A DNA stretch of 64,000 nucleotides from NCBI GenBank assembly GCA_007449985.2, contig VIIQ02000581.1, positions 496,001 through 560,000 of the forward strand, read 5' to 3'. This document shows positions 11,695-23,900 of the stretch, one piece after another; within the stretch, counting starts at the first letter, position 1, and each line of letters begins with the position of its first letter. This stretch comes from Desmodesmus armatus. Taxonomy: Eukaryota; Chlorophyta; Chlorophyceae; Sphaeropleales; Scenedesmaceae. The notes beneath the pieces are model-generated. The model searched no databases, was not told the origin of the DNA, and saw nothing but the letters and a program-made list of their open reading frames with translations. The position numbers were made by a program, and so were the translations under genes.

Positions 11695-13381
11695 GGCTGG
11701 CAGGCTCAGCAGCAGCAAAGCTTCAAGGGCTGTTCAAGTGGGCACCCAAGCTGCCGTTCAGCCAGCAATCCGAACCAACAGCCTCGGGACCTTCAGCTGT
11801 CAGTAGCTCAGGGGGTGCAGCACCCTCTAACAGCAGCAGCAGCAGTGGCAGCACTGCTGGGGTGGAGGCAGAGGGGGCCTCTGCTGCTTCAGCAGCAGCA
11901 GCAGGTGCTGGTGGTGTGTTTGGTGGGCTGTCGTCTGCTGTGTCTGGTGCTGCGGGTGGGCTGAAGGGTCTGCTGCAGCTGCCAGGGGAGGTGGCTGGAG
12001 GTGTGGAGGAAGCTCTTGAGGACCTACGGTGAGGCTTGAGAACAAATGAATTCATCCAGAAGTTTTCATGTATGTATTTAGTTTTTTTTGATAGATTTTG
12101 AATATATAATCCCTCAGGAACCCAGCATGATCCCTGAGTGAGAGGTTGGGGTAAAAGCCAGAGTGAGAGACCCAGACCAGGGGGGCAAGTCAGCATTTTG
12201 AATGCTGGGCGGTACTCTGCAGGCTGGGTGTTGTCTACGCCTGGTTGTGCACATGCAGGTTGCCTGAAGGCTCACTGTTTGGTTGTGAAGATATGCCCGT
12301 GTCATTATTGATTATAACGTTCATAGCATGCTCTAGCAGCTGTCATGTTGCTTGCCGTTGCGTGCTGTCTTCAACACTGTCCTTGAATGCCCTCGGGCTG
12401 GAAGGGTCAGGTGCGGGGTGTGGTAGTCTAGCATGCTAGACATGCACACCCCTATACGCCTTAACTTATGCCAGTGGTTCAATACAGGCGCAGCCACTTA
12501 CCTACTGAGTATGTTCTTGATGTGTGTCTCCATGTGTGCCTCCAGGTATGATGCTGCAGACGCAGTGTCCAATGTGTGGGAGGAGCAGGGCTCCACCATC
12601 GCTACAGTCCTCGCCCTCACAGCAGCAGCAGGGGGCGGAGTGCTGCTGCTGTCCTCGCTGCTACAGCCGCTGCTGAACGGGGAGCTGGCCAGCAGCAGCA
12701 AGCTGTCGGCCCTACTGCAGCAGCAGTCAGCAGAGGAGGCAGCAGTACCTGGCAGCAGCGGTGACACCGGTGACACCACCCCTGGCAGCAGTGACGCAGC
12801 CAGCAGCAGCAGCAGCAGCAGCAGCAGTGCTGCTGCTGTTGAAGGTGGAGGTGTGGTTGCAGCAGGGAACAGCAGCAGCAGCAGCAGCAGTAGAGGGGTG
12901 CGGGCAGGTCTGTTTGATAATGTTGGCAGCATTGACAGCCCTACTGCTGTCGACCTTGTTGCTGCAGCAGCAGCTGGAGCTGGTGTTCTGCCTGTGGCCG
13001 GTGATATCCCTTCCTACGACATCAGCCCCAGCCCCAGCAGCAGCAGTACTATCCAGGTGCTGTCAGCAGCAGCAGCACCAGAAGCAGCACCACCCGCCCC
13101 AAGCATCCTTTGGCAGCGCGAGGATGAAACACCTGCAAGCATTGGAGCAGCAGGAGCAGCAGCAGCGTTGGTGTCGGCACCTGCACCCACAGATGGCGGC
13201 AGCAGCAGCAGCAGCAGCAGTGGCAGCATCCTGTGGCAACGGGACGAGCCCTTGGCAGCAGCACCAGCAGCTTTATCCATTGCTGCAGGTGCCACACCTG
13301 CTGCCGGCGACTTTGATACTAGCAACGGGGGAGCCATTTTGTGGCAGCGGGATGACCCACTGCCTCCTGCTGTCCAGCCGT

Positions 13382-13414
<33 letters not shown>

Positions 13415-13593
13415 TGGCAGCTGTGACAGCAAATGGCAGCAGCAGCAGCAGCAGCAGCAGTGGGGATGCAGTCCTTTGGGAGGCCAGAGATGCTGCCCAG
13501 CCATCAGCAGCAGCGGCAGCAATGGTGGCTGTAGCAGCAGAGGGCAGCAGCAGCACTGGGGGTGCAGTCCTCTGGGAGGCCAGAGATGCTTTC

Positions 13594-13632
<39 letters not shown>

Positions 13633-14544
13633 TGGGTCCCCCAGGCAGCAGTGGCAGGCAGCAGTGGCAGCAATGGCGGCAGCAGTGTCAGGCGTGCCAA
13701 GGGCAAGCAGCAGCTGCTGAGTCGGTTGCTCAGCAATGCTGAGGATGTTGTGGAGGAGCTGCCACAACCACAGCAGCAGCAGCAGCAGTGGTGGCCGTGG
13801 CGGCAGCAGCAGCAGCAGCAGCCACCGCCGCCGCCACTGCCGGAGCCTCTACAACACACCTGGGCAGCTGAGGAAGCTGGCTTGGGTCACTACCAGCAGC
13901 AGCAGGAGTGGCACCAGCAGCAGCAGCAGCAGCACTACTCTGCTAGTTCCAGCAGCATTGACAGCACCACCACCAGCAGCAGCAGCAGCAGCAGTAGCGG
14001 TCAGGTCCAGCGCAGGGATCCCAAAGAGTTATGGCCTGTGATCCTGGCAACGTCTAGCACGGCTTTCTCCTACGCCTCCCTCGCCAGTGTGGACCTTTCT
14101 GAGGGGTCTGAGGGTGCACTGTCCTTGGTGTTACCGTCAGACCTGGCACCAGATCCCTGGGGTACAGTGCCTGCAGGGCTGCAGCCAAGTGTGGGGGATC
14201 TGGCACAGCTGGGGGTGCTACAGGCAGAGCTGGAAGGGCTAGCAGCTGCTGCAGCGGCGTGCAGGGATGCTGAGGGGGCTGTTAGCTTCTGGAGCAAGCA
14301 TGCGGCTGCTGTACCTGTCGATAGTGGCAGGAGCAGCAGCGGTGGGGGTGAGGTGGGTGGGGGTGCCGGGGTGGGAATGGGTGAAGTTGATAATGTGGAG
14401 GGTGGTGCTGGTGACGGTGGGGCTGGTGAGGGAGGCGTGGGGCAGGTTGTTGATCGTGTAGGTGCACCAGCACCTGCTGATGCAGCTGTCAATGGCAGTG
14501 AAGTTCCTGAGAAGCCCATGCAAATTATAGGATTCTTTCAGTAG
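9964..14544 (+). CDS. Large low-complexity protein with plastid-transit-like N-terminus and LW-motif repeats
   Basis: Four exons: 9964-10190, 10227-10364, 10712-12028, 12546-14544; 3681 nt, 1226 residues, all junctions GT-AG and in phase. The N-terminal ~45 residues (MQQSSLSSRPSQSRPIALGS and following) are Ser/Arg-rich without acids, like a chloroplast transit peptide. A conserved-looking stretch follows (SGVLVLDRQRVELLLANEF, then LPNEQLVQMLDELLAS). Most of the rest is Ser, Ala or Gln runs. One probable membrane helix (TIATVLALTAAAGGGVLLL) lies near residues 577-597. Five repeats of (I/V)LW(Q/E)-R(D/E) occur near residues 746, 786, 822, 869 and 901 (SILWQRE, SILWQRD, AILWQRD, VLWEARD, VLWEARD). 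The C-terminus is PMQIIGFFQ. I do not recognise the family; a plastid membrane protein is an inference. The minus-strand open frames opposite are repeat shadows. Confidence 0.8.
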
Positions 14545-16292
14545 ATGTTTGCGTCCGCATCTTTTTGTGTTGGGTACATTTTTGTCGGGTACATGACTGC
14601 AGTAATGCATCTTTGCTGCAATGGATGCAGTTTGCATCTGTCGTGTTGCAGTAGGCCCTACTGGGTTCATTGCTGTGGCCTGTAGACAACCAGCCACAAG
14701 CCCAGTTGTCTGCGTGTTGTGGGCTTCATATGTAATCCAAGGTCATTCTGCTGTGTGTTGGGTTCAGGCAGTGTGGGTTGAAGCCGGACATTACACCATC
14801 GTCATTCTCACACGTTTTTGCAGCAGGCTTCTGTACCACTAAGGACACAGGTCCATGGCTGATGAAGGGGGTGGTCTATGGTTGAGCACATAATCAAGTT
14901 TTTTTGGATTGACGGGGTGGCAGGTAGGCCAGGGCTTAGCCCTGTGGCAGGTGGTACCAGCACTGACAGAAATTCCTGCTGTTGAGTGTTGGGCCTGATT
15001 GGTGGGCCAGTTAGGAGTGTGTGACTGCACCTCAGGCAAGGATGCTGGTACAGTGCATGTGTGGTGTTTGGCGTGTGTATGTGACAGTAGGATCGTGTGG
15101 CAAGTGTATTGGTTCCTCAAGATCCTATGCATCCAGTGTGAAGAGTGTCGTCCCTTGGTGAAGTTGTCCACTTGTGATCCCCCCAACGTCACTGTCCAGG
15201 GTGTAGGGGTTGCAGCGCGCCTGACATGATGTGCAGCAGCTGCTTTGGTTTCAGCAAAGACAGAAGGAGTGCACCTGATGCTTGGCTGGTCACCCTCAGG
15301 ACTTGGCCAGCTACATGATGAGGTAGACTTACAGGATGACAGCTTCAAACCATTGGCGGGCCCGTGTAGGGCGTACAGCAGCGGTCAACAGACACTCCCA
15401 GTACAACAGCAGCCAGTGAAAGTGCAGCAGTTGCCCAAACACTCAATATCTCTAGGTCGCTGTGGCCGATCAGGGACGCAACCTGCCAGGGTGACCCAGC
15501 CTGCTGTAAACAGTCAGATGGCCTGCTGCAGATGACCTCGATCAAAACTGCATCTCTGCAGCGCTGAGGCTATTGCACACACTTTTTTACGGTTGTGCGG
15601 TGTAAGAGGCACACAACTTACAGGAACAGGTGTGTCATGAGGTCTCCCAACGGGACAAATGGCGGGAAACAAACCACCACGGAGCAACCGCATTGACGAA
15701 TACCCTGCAATATTGCAACTTATTCCGATAAAATACATCACTTGGCCTTTGTGTTGCGGTTTGGCAAGCAGTGGTGAAGAACCTGTCATTCGGGTCTGCA
15801 TAGAACAGTGCGTTGCCGTCCGCCTCAGGTCAACACAAGCAAACACATCGGGTGTTGCGCAAAAAGTGTTTGGGTCTGCTGCTGTTCGCAACGGTGCACC
15901 AACGAGGGCTCCCGCGTTTTCTTGTGGTTGTCCTTTGTCCCTGGAGGACCGCTCAGGCGCCCCCTGCAACATACATAGTACGGTAAGCGTAATCAATGCT
16001 GGTCTACACTGAAGCAACCCGCAACAGCAGTAAGCAGGATGTGCACCACAGCCACAGCTGGCAGGCAGGAACACGCCATCAACTCTACAGTAGTCGAGGC
16101 ATTTACGTGTTCGTGTATATCACCAACGGTGCGCGGAATCCAGCGAAATGGGCGGATGTCAGACTGGCTGACGCTGACTCCCCCATGCATCATGCCCCTC
16201 CTGCAGGCCAAGGTGCTGACAAGGCCGATTGACCCTGTGTCCGTGGTGCGTGCTTGAAGCACCCCTGGCAGCACATCTTCAAAGATCACATC
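14545..16292. other. Intergenic region, no supported gene
   Basis: It holds the 3' UTR of the upstream gene and, presumably, the promoter of the Ala-rich gene. Open frames of up to 186 codons occur here but lack conserved motifs or exon-like structure. Confidence 0.5.
14731..14735 (+). promoter_or_regulatory. Candidate TGTAA poly(A) signal
   Basis: TGTAA lies 187 nt after the stop codon of the 1226-residue gene and is the best-placed green-algal-type poly(A) signal there. Confidence 0.4.
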
Positions 16293-17084
16293 ATGCACGG
16301 TACAGCATCTGAAGTGCAGGTTGGGTCCAAGCGCTCCCATGCAGACATGGACGGTGCAACAGCTGTGCAGCACTGCACCAGCAAGACACAACGCCGGCCC
16401 CCTGGCCTATCATACAAGAAAGCATTGTTGCAGGAATGGCAGAAACAGCAGCAGCAGCAGCAGTTACAGCAGCAGCCATGCAATCCTGCTGGGGCACCTG
16501 CAGAACCCAGTAGTCACACGCTGAACAGATGCAGCACGGCTGCGCCAGAAGGCAGCCCGTCCAAGTCCGCTCAGACTGTGCTACCGTGCAGCCCCAGCAT
16601 TACACCAAGCAGTCCAGTTGCTGAGGTGCTGTCCAGCTTGCGGCCCCTAGAGACAGCAACAGTAGGGACTGCTGCAGCAGCAGGGGCCGCAGCGGCAGCA
16701 GATTGTGTGGCGGCAGCAGCAGCAGAGAGTGCGGCAGCAGCAGCTGCAACAGTAGGGGCTGCTGCAGCAGCAGCAGGAGCCACAGCGGCAGCAGATTCTG
16801 TGGCAGAAGCAGCAGCAGAGGATGCGCCAGCAGCAGCAGGAGTAGAGGCTGTGGCGGCAGCAGCAGCAGCAGCACCTCCCTCACCTTGCATGATCAAGAA
16901 ACGTCTGAGGCAGAGATACCTGCAGGACTTGGCAGCAGCAGCAGCAGCAGAGGTGACACAGCTGCAGCGTGTTGCATGCAACATGCAGCAAGATGACATG
17001 GGCAGCGACAGTACTGACACTTTGGAACACAGCTGGGAGGCCCCAAGTTGCTGCAGCAGCAATGGCAGTGTGTGCTGGTGCTGA
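16293..17084 (+). CDS. Ala/Gln-rich hypothetical protein
   Basis: From the first ATG (16293) the frame is open for 263 residues to TGA at 17082-17084; it remains open upstream only to 16233. The N-terminal part has normal polar composition (GSKRSHADMDG, then LSYKKALLQEWQKQQQQQQ). The middle is a long Ala-rich, nearly uncharged tract, and near the C-terminus there is a basic amphipathic segment (KKRLRQRYLQDL) followed by an acidic, Cys-containing tail. The KR and KKRLRQR clusters could be nuclear-localisation signals. A TGTAA lies 19 nt after the stop. The opposite strand is open for a similar length, also Ala-rich, so strand assignment rests on the Lys/Arg/Glu content. An upstream exon is possible. 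Function unknown. Confidence 0.5.
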   Translation: MHGTASEVQVGSKRSHADMDGATAVQHCTSKTQRRPPGLSYKKALLQEWQKQQQQQQLQQQPCNPAGAPAEPSSHTLNRCSTAAPEGSPSKSAQTVLPCSPSITPSSPVAEVLSSLRPLETATVGTAAAAGAAAAADCVAAAAAESAAAAAATVGAAAAAAGATAAADSVAEAAAEDAPAAAGVEAVAAAAAAAPPSPCMIKKRLRQRYLQDLAAAAAAEVTQLQRVACNMQQDDMGSDSTDTLEHSWEAPSCCSSNGSVCWC

Positions 17085-17915
17085 CGTATGTTGATGATGA
17101 TTTGTAACATCATGCCTGTAAGACAGTGCCCGGAACCGGGGAGGTAGCGTGATTTCCTGTGGAGACACATCATGCCTGAAGTTTGCACTTTGTCTTACTA
17201 CAGGGGAAGAAAGCAGTTTTACAAGAGATAAGCAGCCTGCTGAGTAGCTGAGTTTGCTATACATAAGAATGAGTCATTGACATGTACATCCATCATGACG
17301 ACTTCTGTGTGACACAGTTACACTGGAGCATCTGCAAAAGCAACGGCATGCACTACTGCACCACGTGCCACACACCACATCACACAAAAAACAATTCATT
17401 GCCCACCTCAACATCTCCACCCTTCTAGTAATATTATCAATTAGTACATGAGTCCCGCTGTCCAATCAACCCTGTTCATTGGCAGGCCAGGATCACGTCA
17501 AAACCTGAAGACAATAAGCAACTGCCATATCACATAGCACCAGCAAATTGCAAAGCTCCTGCCTACTCTGCATGGTACAGTAGTCAGTCATCATCAGGCT
17601 TGGCCAACAGGCACCCTGCCGAGCCCATAAGCAGCTCAATACCGCCAGGGACATCGAAAGTGCTGGGCAGTGAATGTGCAGGGCAACATGCTGCCCCACA
17701 TGATGCATTCCCAACAGCGCCCACGGCAGCACCATTGCATACGTTCACCATGCAGGTGGGATCCACCTCAAACCCCCTTCTACGTCAAAAAAACTTCTGT
17801 GTTGAGACAACAACATCAACTCATGAATACTTCAAACGCGTCCCGCGTCCGCAAATCTCGACGCACATCCTTGACCCCAGACGCAATAGCTGGGGCTAGG
17901 GTATTGCAGCGGCAT
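17085..17915. other. Convergent intergenic region
   Basis: Lies between the 3' ends of the plus-strand Ala-rich gene and the minus-strand secreted Cys-repeat gene A. No gene is seen. TGTAA-type pentamers occur on both strands (plus at 17103; minus near 17317). Confidence 0.5.
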
Positions 17916-20900
17916 CTACTTGGGGTCGTATGGAACGTGGCAGTACACCTCTGCAAGCATCACAAGGAGCAAACAACACAAGCAGCAGCGAGTGACAACA
18001 CGACTAATTGATCCAAAGAGTCAGGCAGGCTTGCGGCAAGACGCTGCTGCTGTCAACCGCTCTGCTGGGGTACGCATGCACCATTCCAGCAAACAATTAT
18101 GTTGAACCAGCAGCACCTGCAAAGCCTGACACATTTCCAAGAAGCCGGAGCGAGGAATCTTGTGCGCATGGTATGCGTCGACTGCCACCCTGGCACCAGA
18201 TCCGCTTGCAGGCTCGATCTGACTGCGGGATGTTCCCACCACTTGCCTGGTCTCGTGTTGCTGTCTTATGCCACGTATCTACTGTTAAGGTACTAGGACT
18301 ACCTAGAAGTACTGTTGTCAAAGGCAACATGCTTGTTTCTGCTACTAGTGTTCAGTACACAGGTTGACCAATGGCCTGTTGAGACCCACCTGGCTCCCAC
18401 TTGTGGCTGCTGCCCTTGTAGCCGGCCAGGCTGACAGTCTGCTGGTTGTCAGCGGCAAAGATCTTGGTGGGGTAGTACTCTTCATACTCTGTGGGGGTGT
18501 AGGGGGCGGTGAGGGGCAGAGGCACCAGGCAACCGAGAGTCAGGATGATTTCAGGGTGGTCTTGACAGGATATCTGTCAAAAATACTGTGTGCACCATGC
18601 CTTGTCACATGTGACACTCGTGCCAGTATCCAAGCAACACAAACAGCAGCCGGCCGGCATGGGTGCAGAGGGCGGTGAGGGTGGCATGCGCAGGCAAAAG
18701 CAAGTCAAGGAGATGTAGAAGGGTGTTTGTTCATTCAACGGTGTGCACCAAGCCTTGATAACGTGACAGTCATGCTCATATCCAAGCAACAGCTGCCGAC
18801 CATGGGAATGTAACTTGCCAGCACTGATGTCATGAGTTAGTGCTTGCTGTGGGTGATGAAAGCCACACCAAGTCTGCCTGCATGCTGAGAGTTTCAGCAT
18901 GCAATTGGACTTGGTGTGGCTTTCATCACCCACAACAAGCATGACTGCACTCTGACACAATTGACAGCAGCATCGCAGGTCAAACCCACGCCAGCTGCTG
19001 CTGCTGCTTGACTATCGGCGCTAGTGTCAAATGTGTGGAGGCATGACATACATGGTCGCTCTGAGACACGCTGACACCAAGAGTGTGCTGTAGAGACAGC
19101 AGCTACCTCACACCAACACCCCCGAACTGGCTTGGCAGGCTATGTCCCGGGGTTCACAGCCACTCACCCTCATCACCGCTGCCGCCATCCTTGAACCAGT
19201 CCTTCTTCTCCTTCTGTGCAGGCTTCTCCACCGGCTTGGTCTTGTCAAAGTACTGCACGACACAACACACAGGGCGCCCTGTCAGTGCCATATGCCAAGG
19301 CAGCCCCTTGGGCTGCATGATGTGTCCGTGTGGAGTCACTACACGTCTACATCCACCACAGCGGGCAGTCCAGTCTACTTGCAATACCCTGCTGTCAGGG
19401 AATGCTGTGGGACTCAGCTGTGTGCCCCTGCCAGACCAGTTCATCCCGTTTCAGCATCGCTTGCGAGTACCCCACCCCTTGCTGACTAGCTTCAACTGAC
19501 TTCTAGTGCCGCAACAGTGTTCACCAGGCTGTGGCTGCCTACTTGCTGTGTCTTCGTTCTCCCTCACGTCCTGCTTACCTCATCTGTCTTGTCCTCATAC
19601 ACTTCAGGCTTCTTCTCCTCGTACTTCTCCTCCTTTTTCTCCTCCTTCTTCTCATACTCCTCCTTCTTCTCCTCTGGCTTGTACTCCTTCTCCTCGTGCT
19701 TGTACTCATTCTTGGCGTGCTGCAGGGTACAGCAGTGAGGCGAGCGGGGTGAGATGTGTTGATGCGGCAGAGAGGGGTTCAGCAGTGCTGTCTGCGATTA
19801 GCGCGCCGTGTGAACACTAGTGCGTTTATCAGGGGAAAATCGAATAAGTGAAGCATGGCAGGCCTGACTGCGCTGCCACGTGATGCTATCCTGTCGGTGG
19901 CATGCGTGCGACTCGGTTGCCGCGCCCTGCGCCGACGCCGGCGTCGCCCCCGCTCCCGCCCAGTCAACTACCCACACTCCTACCACTCGCCCTGCACAGA
20001 ACCGGATGTACCTTGTCGCCGGCCTTGGCGTACTTCTTCTTCTTGTAGACAGAGTGCTTCTGCTTGTAGTAAGTCTTGTCACCCTTGTACTCCTTCTTCT
20101 CCTCCTTCTTATCCTCGTACTTGTCCTCCTTCTTGTACTCCTCCTTTTTGTCATCGTACTTGTCCTCGGTCTCGCTGGGTTTCTCCTCATACTTCTCCTT
20201 CTTCTCGGGCTCCTTCTTGTCGTCGTGCTTCTTCTCCTCCTTCTCGTGACTGTCACCGGACTTGTACTCCTCCTCCTCGTGGTACGACTTGTAATCCTTC
20301 TTGTACTCCTCTCCCCAATCGTTGAAGTACTCCCAGTTGAAGGTCTGGCACTCGCCCTCATAGCAGCGCTGGCAAGTGCTCCAGCCGTGGGCCTCCGCCT
20401 TCGCGCTGGAGTAGTGGCCCTTGTGTGCGACCTTGCCCTTGTCATCAACCGCCTCGTAGTACAGGCCGTCCTTGCTGCAGGGGGTGCCGGTCGGCGCCAT
20501 CTTCACCGCAGGGCAGGTGTTACTCTTGCCGTCACACTTGCCGCCTGTGATGCAGACCTTGCCGGCGATCTGGCTATTGCAGATGGAGCCAGCCTCCCTC
20601 TTCTTGTCTGCGGGGCACTTGTCATCGGTACCAGTGCCTGCAGCATCACGACATGACACATCAGCTGCATGTAAAGGTGTGCGCACATCGGCTTGGAACA
20701 CAGAGCTGCACCTGCGCAGGATGACTTGGAGCGTTGGAGCTAAGCTGCTGACACTGCACAAGGGATGGGATTGCATGAAGGCCTCTCAAAGGGTGTTGCA
20801 TTGCGTAACGAGGCGATGTCGCTAGAGGCGAAGCACACCCAACAGCGTCCGCAGGGGTGGTACTTACAGTATTCAGCTGCATCGCAGGCGCCTTCTGCCT

Positions 20901-23900
20901 TGCGGCACATGACAGTTGTTGGCGCAAAGGTGTTGGGGCATTCACCAGTCTTGCCGTCACCTGCAAACATGACAGCAGAAACAATGACAAGTGTTACTGG
21001 CAGAATGAAAGTCAGAAGCACCATGGCGCTGACATGTGTACACCATGGCGCCATGCCCTGTCTCCCAACATCTGAACCACCTGCGACCTCAACCCTGCCT
21101 AAACGGAAACATGATTGTTTGTGCGGTGTGAGCAGCCTGACTTACAGACATCGTCAGCATCACATGGGCCGGCGCCACTGGGCTTCTTGCGGCACACAAC
21201 ACCCGTCAGGAACTTGTCAGGGCACTCCTTGGACTTCCCATCACCTGTAGCAGGAAACAACACACCCATAAGCCTGTGGGTCGCTTTGTCTGTTTGAGGT
21301 GTGACTGCTGCCTGGTTGAGGTGTGTCCAATGAGAGTGCCCAGCGAACACTGATCACCTTGCCACAACTAGCGCACAAATTGATCAGAATCATGCGGCTG
21401 TCACTGCGTCTCAAGGAAAATTCCCGAATGTGCCTTACAAAGCACACACCAAATGCTGCTGATGTTGATGCTATGGACAGCCCAGTCACGTTGTTGCTTG
21501 CGCAACCCTTGTATAACCTAGCATCCTTACGCAGCTGTGGGAAGCTGCCAGCAAGGAGCTGGGTGTGGCAGGGAGCACTTACAGAAGTCGATGGCATCAC
21601 AGGGCAGGTAGTCATTCTTGTCGCGGCAGATCTGGGTAGCCGGCGCAAGTGCATCGGGGCACTCACCGCCCTTGTTAGTGCCTGCAACGTGTCCCACACA
21701 CCACCAGGCCATGTCAGTGCATAAGGGTTTAGGGTTTGGTGCATCAGGCTTTAGGTTTAGGGGTAAGTAACCGCAACGCCCGGTGCCTGCCTGAGCACTC
21801 ATCTGGTCCTGAGCGGTCCTGAGCTGTCACAGACAAGCCTCAACTGGGCATCGACCGCATGTGGTAATGTGCTGATGTTGCAAGCTACACACAGTTTGCT
21901 GATGGTGCAAGAACCCAAAGAACTGTCAGCTGACAGTCTGTGCCGCAAAGAACCGCACAGCACAGCCGTGCGCAGCACTCACAGTAGTCGTCTGCATCGC
22001 AGGGCAGGTGGGGGTTCTTCTCACGGCACATCTGACTGGTTGGAGCCCATCTTGTGGGGCAGAAATAGTTGCCACCGTCACCTGGAAGCAGTCAGGAGGA
22101 GTCCAACAACACCAAGTGAGCTTCAAGTGTTGAGTTCAACACAGCGCTCAACATGCAAGCTAAATGCTGCTCAAGACGGCAGCCAGTCAATCACCCAAGA
22201 CCGGCACAATGAAGGAATGACATGCTTTCACACAAGCTAGCTTCGGCAGCACTGGCTGGCTGCTGAAGCCTGACTGTGGTGTGTGCTCGTGTACTCACAG
22301 GTATCATCAACATCGCAGGGGAGGTCTGGGTCAGCACGCTTGCACACAGTGCCACCATTGACCCAAGAACTTGGGCAGGTTGCTGCTGTGCCGGAGCCTG
22401 TGGTTGTGGGGTTGTTGAAACACGTAGCAGTGGAGAAGCAGGCACTTATGGCATGAGAAATATTAGACCATAGGCACAGAGACCATAAGTACATGCAGGT
22501 AGCGATGCAAACTCACAAAGCCTGCTTGTACACAAGGAAGTTGCATCGACCTTGATGGTCAACATGTGTCGAGTCTACACATTCACAAAGACTCTGCGGC
22601 AGATGCTGACCCAGACTGTGCACCGACATCACCATACGGCAGGGCCTGCAAGACCTGTGCATGTCGGCTACCACCACAATCCTCATGCCAGCAAGGCACA
22701 TGTCAGACAAAAGTCAGCGCAGAACATGCAGGTGCAGCAGCAAGGGCGGGTACTTACAGAAGGCGTCGTTTTCGCAGGGCCCACGGCTTTCACGGCACTT
22801 GTGGGTGGCAAACTCCCACACGCAAGCCTGGTCGGTGCCTGGATATGGGGCGCAGAACTTGCCATCAACAGTCTTTGCTTCGCGACACAAAGTGGCGTTC
22901 TTCTGCACACCTGCAATGCAGTAAGATGCCATGCGCGCGGCACTTGTGACTGACTGTGATAGAATGGTGCTGCATACAAAGATACTATCATACGGTTGGG
23001 AGGGGTGTGGATGTTTTGTGCTGCCCTCAGGGTGGGGTGGGTGTGATTGTCCCCCAAAGGTCCAGGGTTCAGTCGCTGTCAACTGTCAAGCTCAGCCAAA
23101 CCACACGCATGCCATCACTTGCTGTGTACAAAAAGGACACAAAACCAAAGCTGGCCAGCCTCTGAAGTACTATAATCAGCACCAGCTGGCACTCACGCAC
23201 ACTCCCTGCAACAGGGCCTGACCATGCACTTGCGGAATGGAGCCGCAGCTCAAAGCCAGGGATGCAAAATGTTGCCCACGCCCTTACCAGTCTTGGGCTT
23301 CAGGCAGAGGTAGTTCTCCCACTGTGGAGGCCACTTCCAGGGCTTCGTGCAGGGCAGGCGGGGCACACCACTCCAGGGGTCCTTCGGCAGGTACTCGGGA
23401 TAGTAGCCCTCATCTTTGTGGTAGTAGCCGCTGTCACCGCTGTAGCTGCTGTCACCCTCATATGAGTCCTTCTTGTAGCGGTCGTAGTCATACTTCTCGT
23501 CATATTTGTCATCATACTTGTCATATTTGTCATGCTTCTCGTACCTGAGGAAGCAGGCCAACAGCATTGGCGTTGTCAGTGCGCGCAAAGCTTGCAGCCG
23601 GATGTGCACACAACAACCAGGTGTAGGAGTCCCTGCTGCAACCACTGGGGGTCAACACCACCAGCATGTACAGCTACCTTGCCTTTGAGACCGGGTTGGT
23701 TGCAGCATCACCCTGCTGGGGAGTGTGTGACCGCTTGATGCAGCACCCGTCCAAACTGCTGTGTAAGTGGTGACTGAAACTAGCTAGTAGCTGCTGCAGC
23801 AGCAGCTCAGCTTGTCAACGTGTTCACTACGCCGGCAGACCCCTTAGTACACTAAGTGCCCCCCTTCCTGCACACCTGGGCGCCCCGGGTGTGAAGGGGC

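Noticed and set aside
13014..13859. Minus-strand Cys/Ser/Ala-rich open frame of 281 codons
   Set aside because: Shadow of CAG repeats in the last exon of the plus-strand 1226-residue gene.
14524..14540. Short match ATAGGATTCTTTCA between 14526 and about 25659
   Set aside because: Only 14 nt and no shared context; likely chance.
15514..16074. Overlapping open frames on both strands
   Set aside because: Composition looks random and no splice-supported extension was found.
19798..20656. Arg/Thr-rich and Leu/Val-rich long open frames
   Set aside because: Alternative frames of the Lys/Glu-rich exon 11 of Cys-repeat gene A; they lack the conserved Cys block.
20868..22397. Regularly spaced ~99-nt similar units, at first sight like a CRISPR or satellite array
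   Set aside because: The similar parts are exons that translate to Cys repeats, separated by unrelated introns with GT-AG ends.
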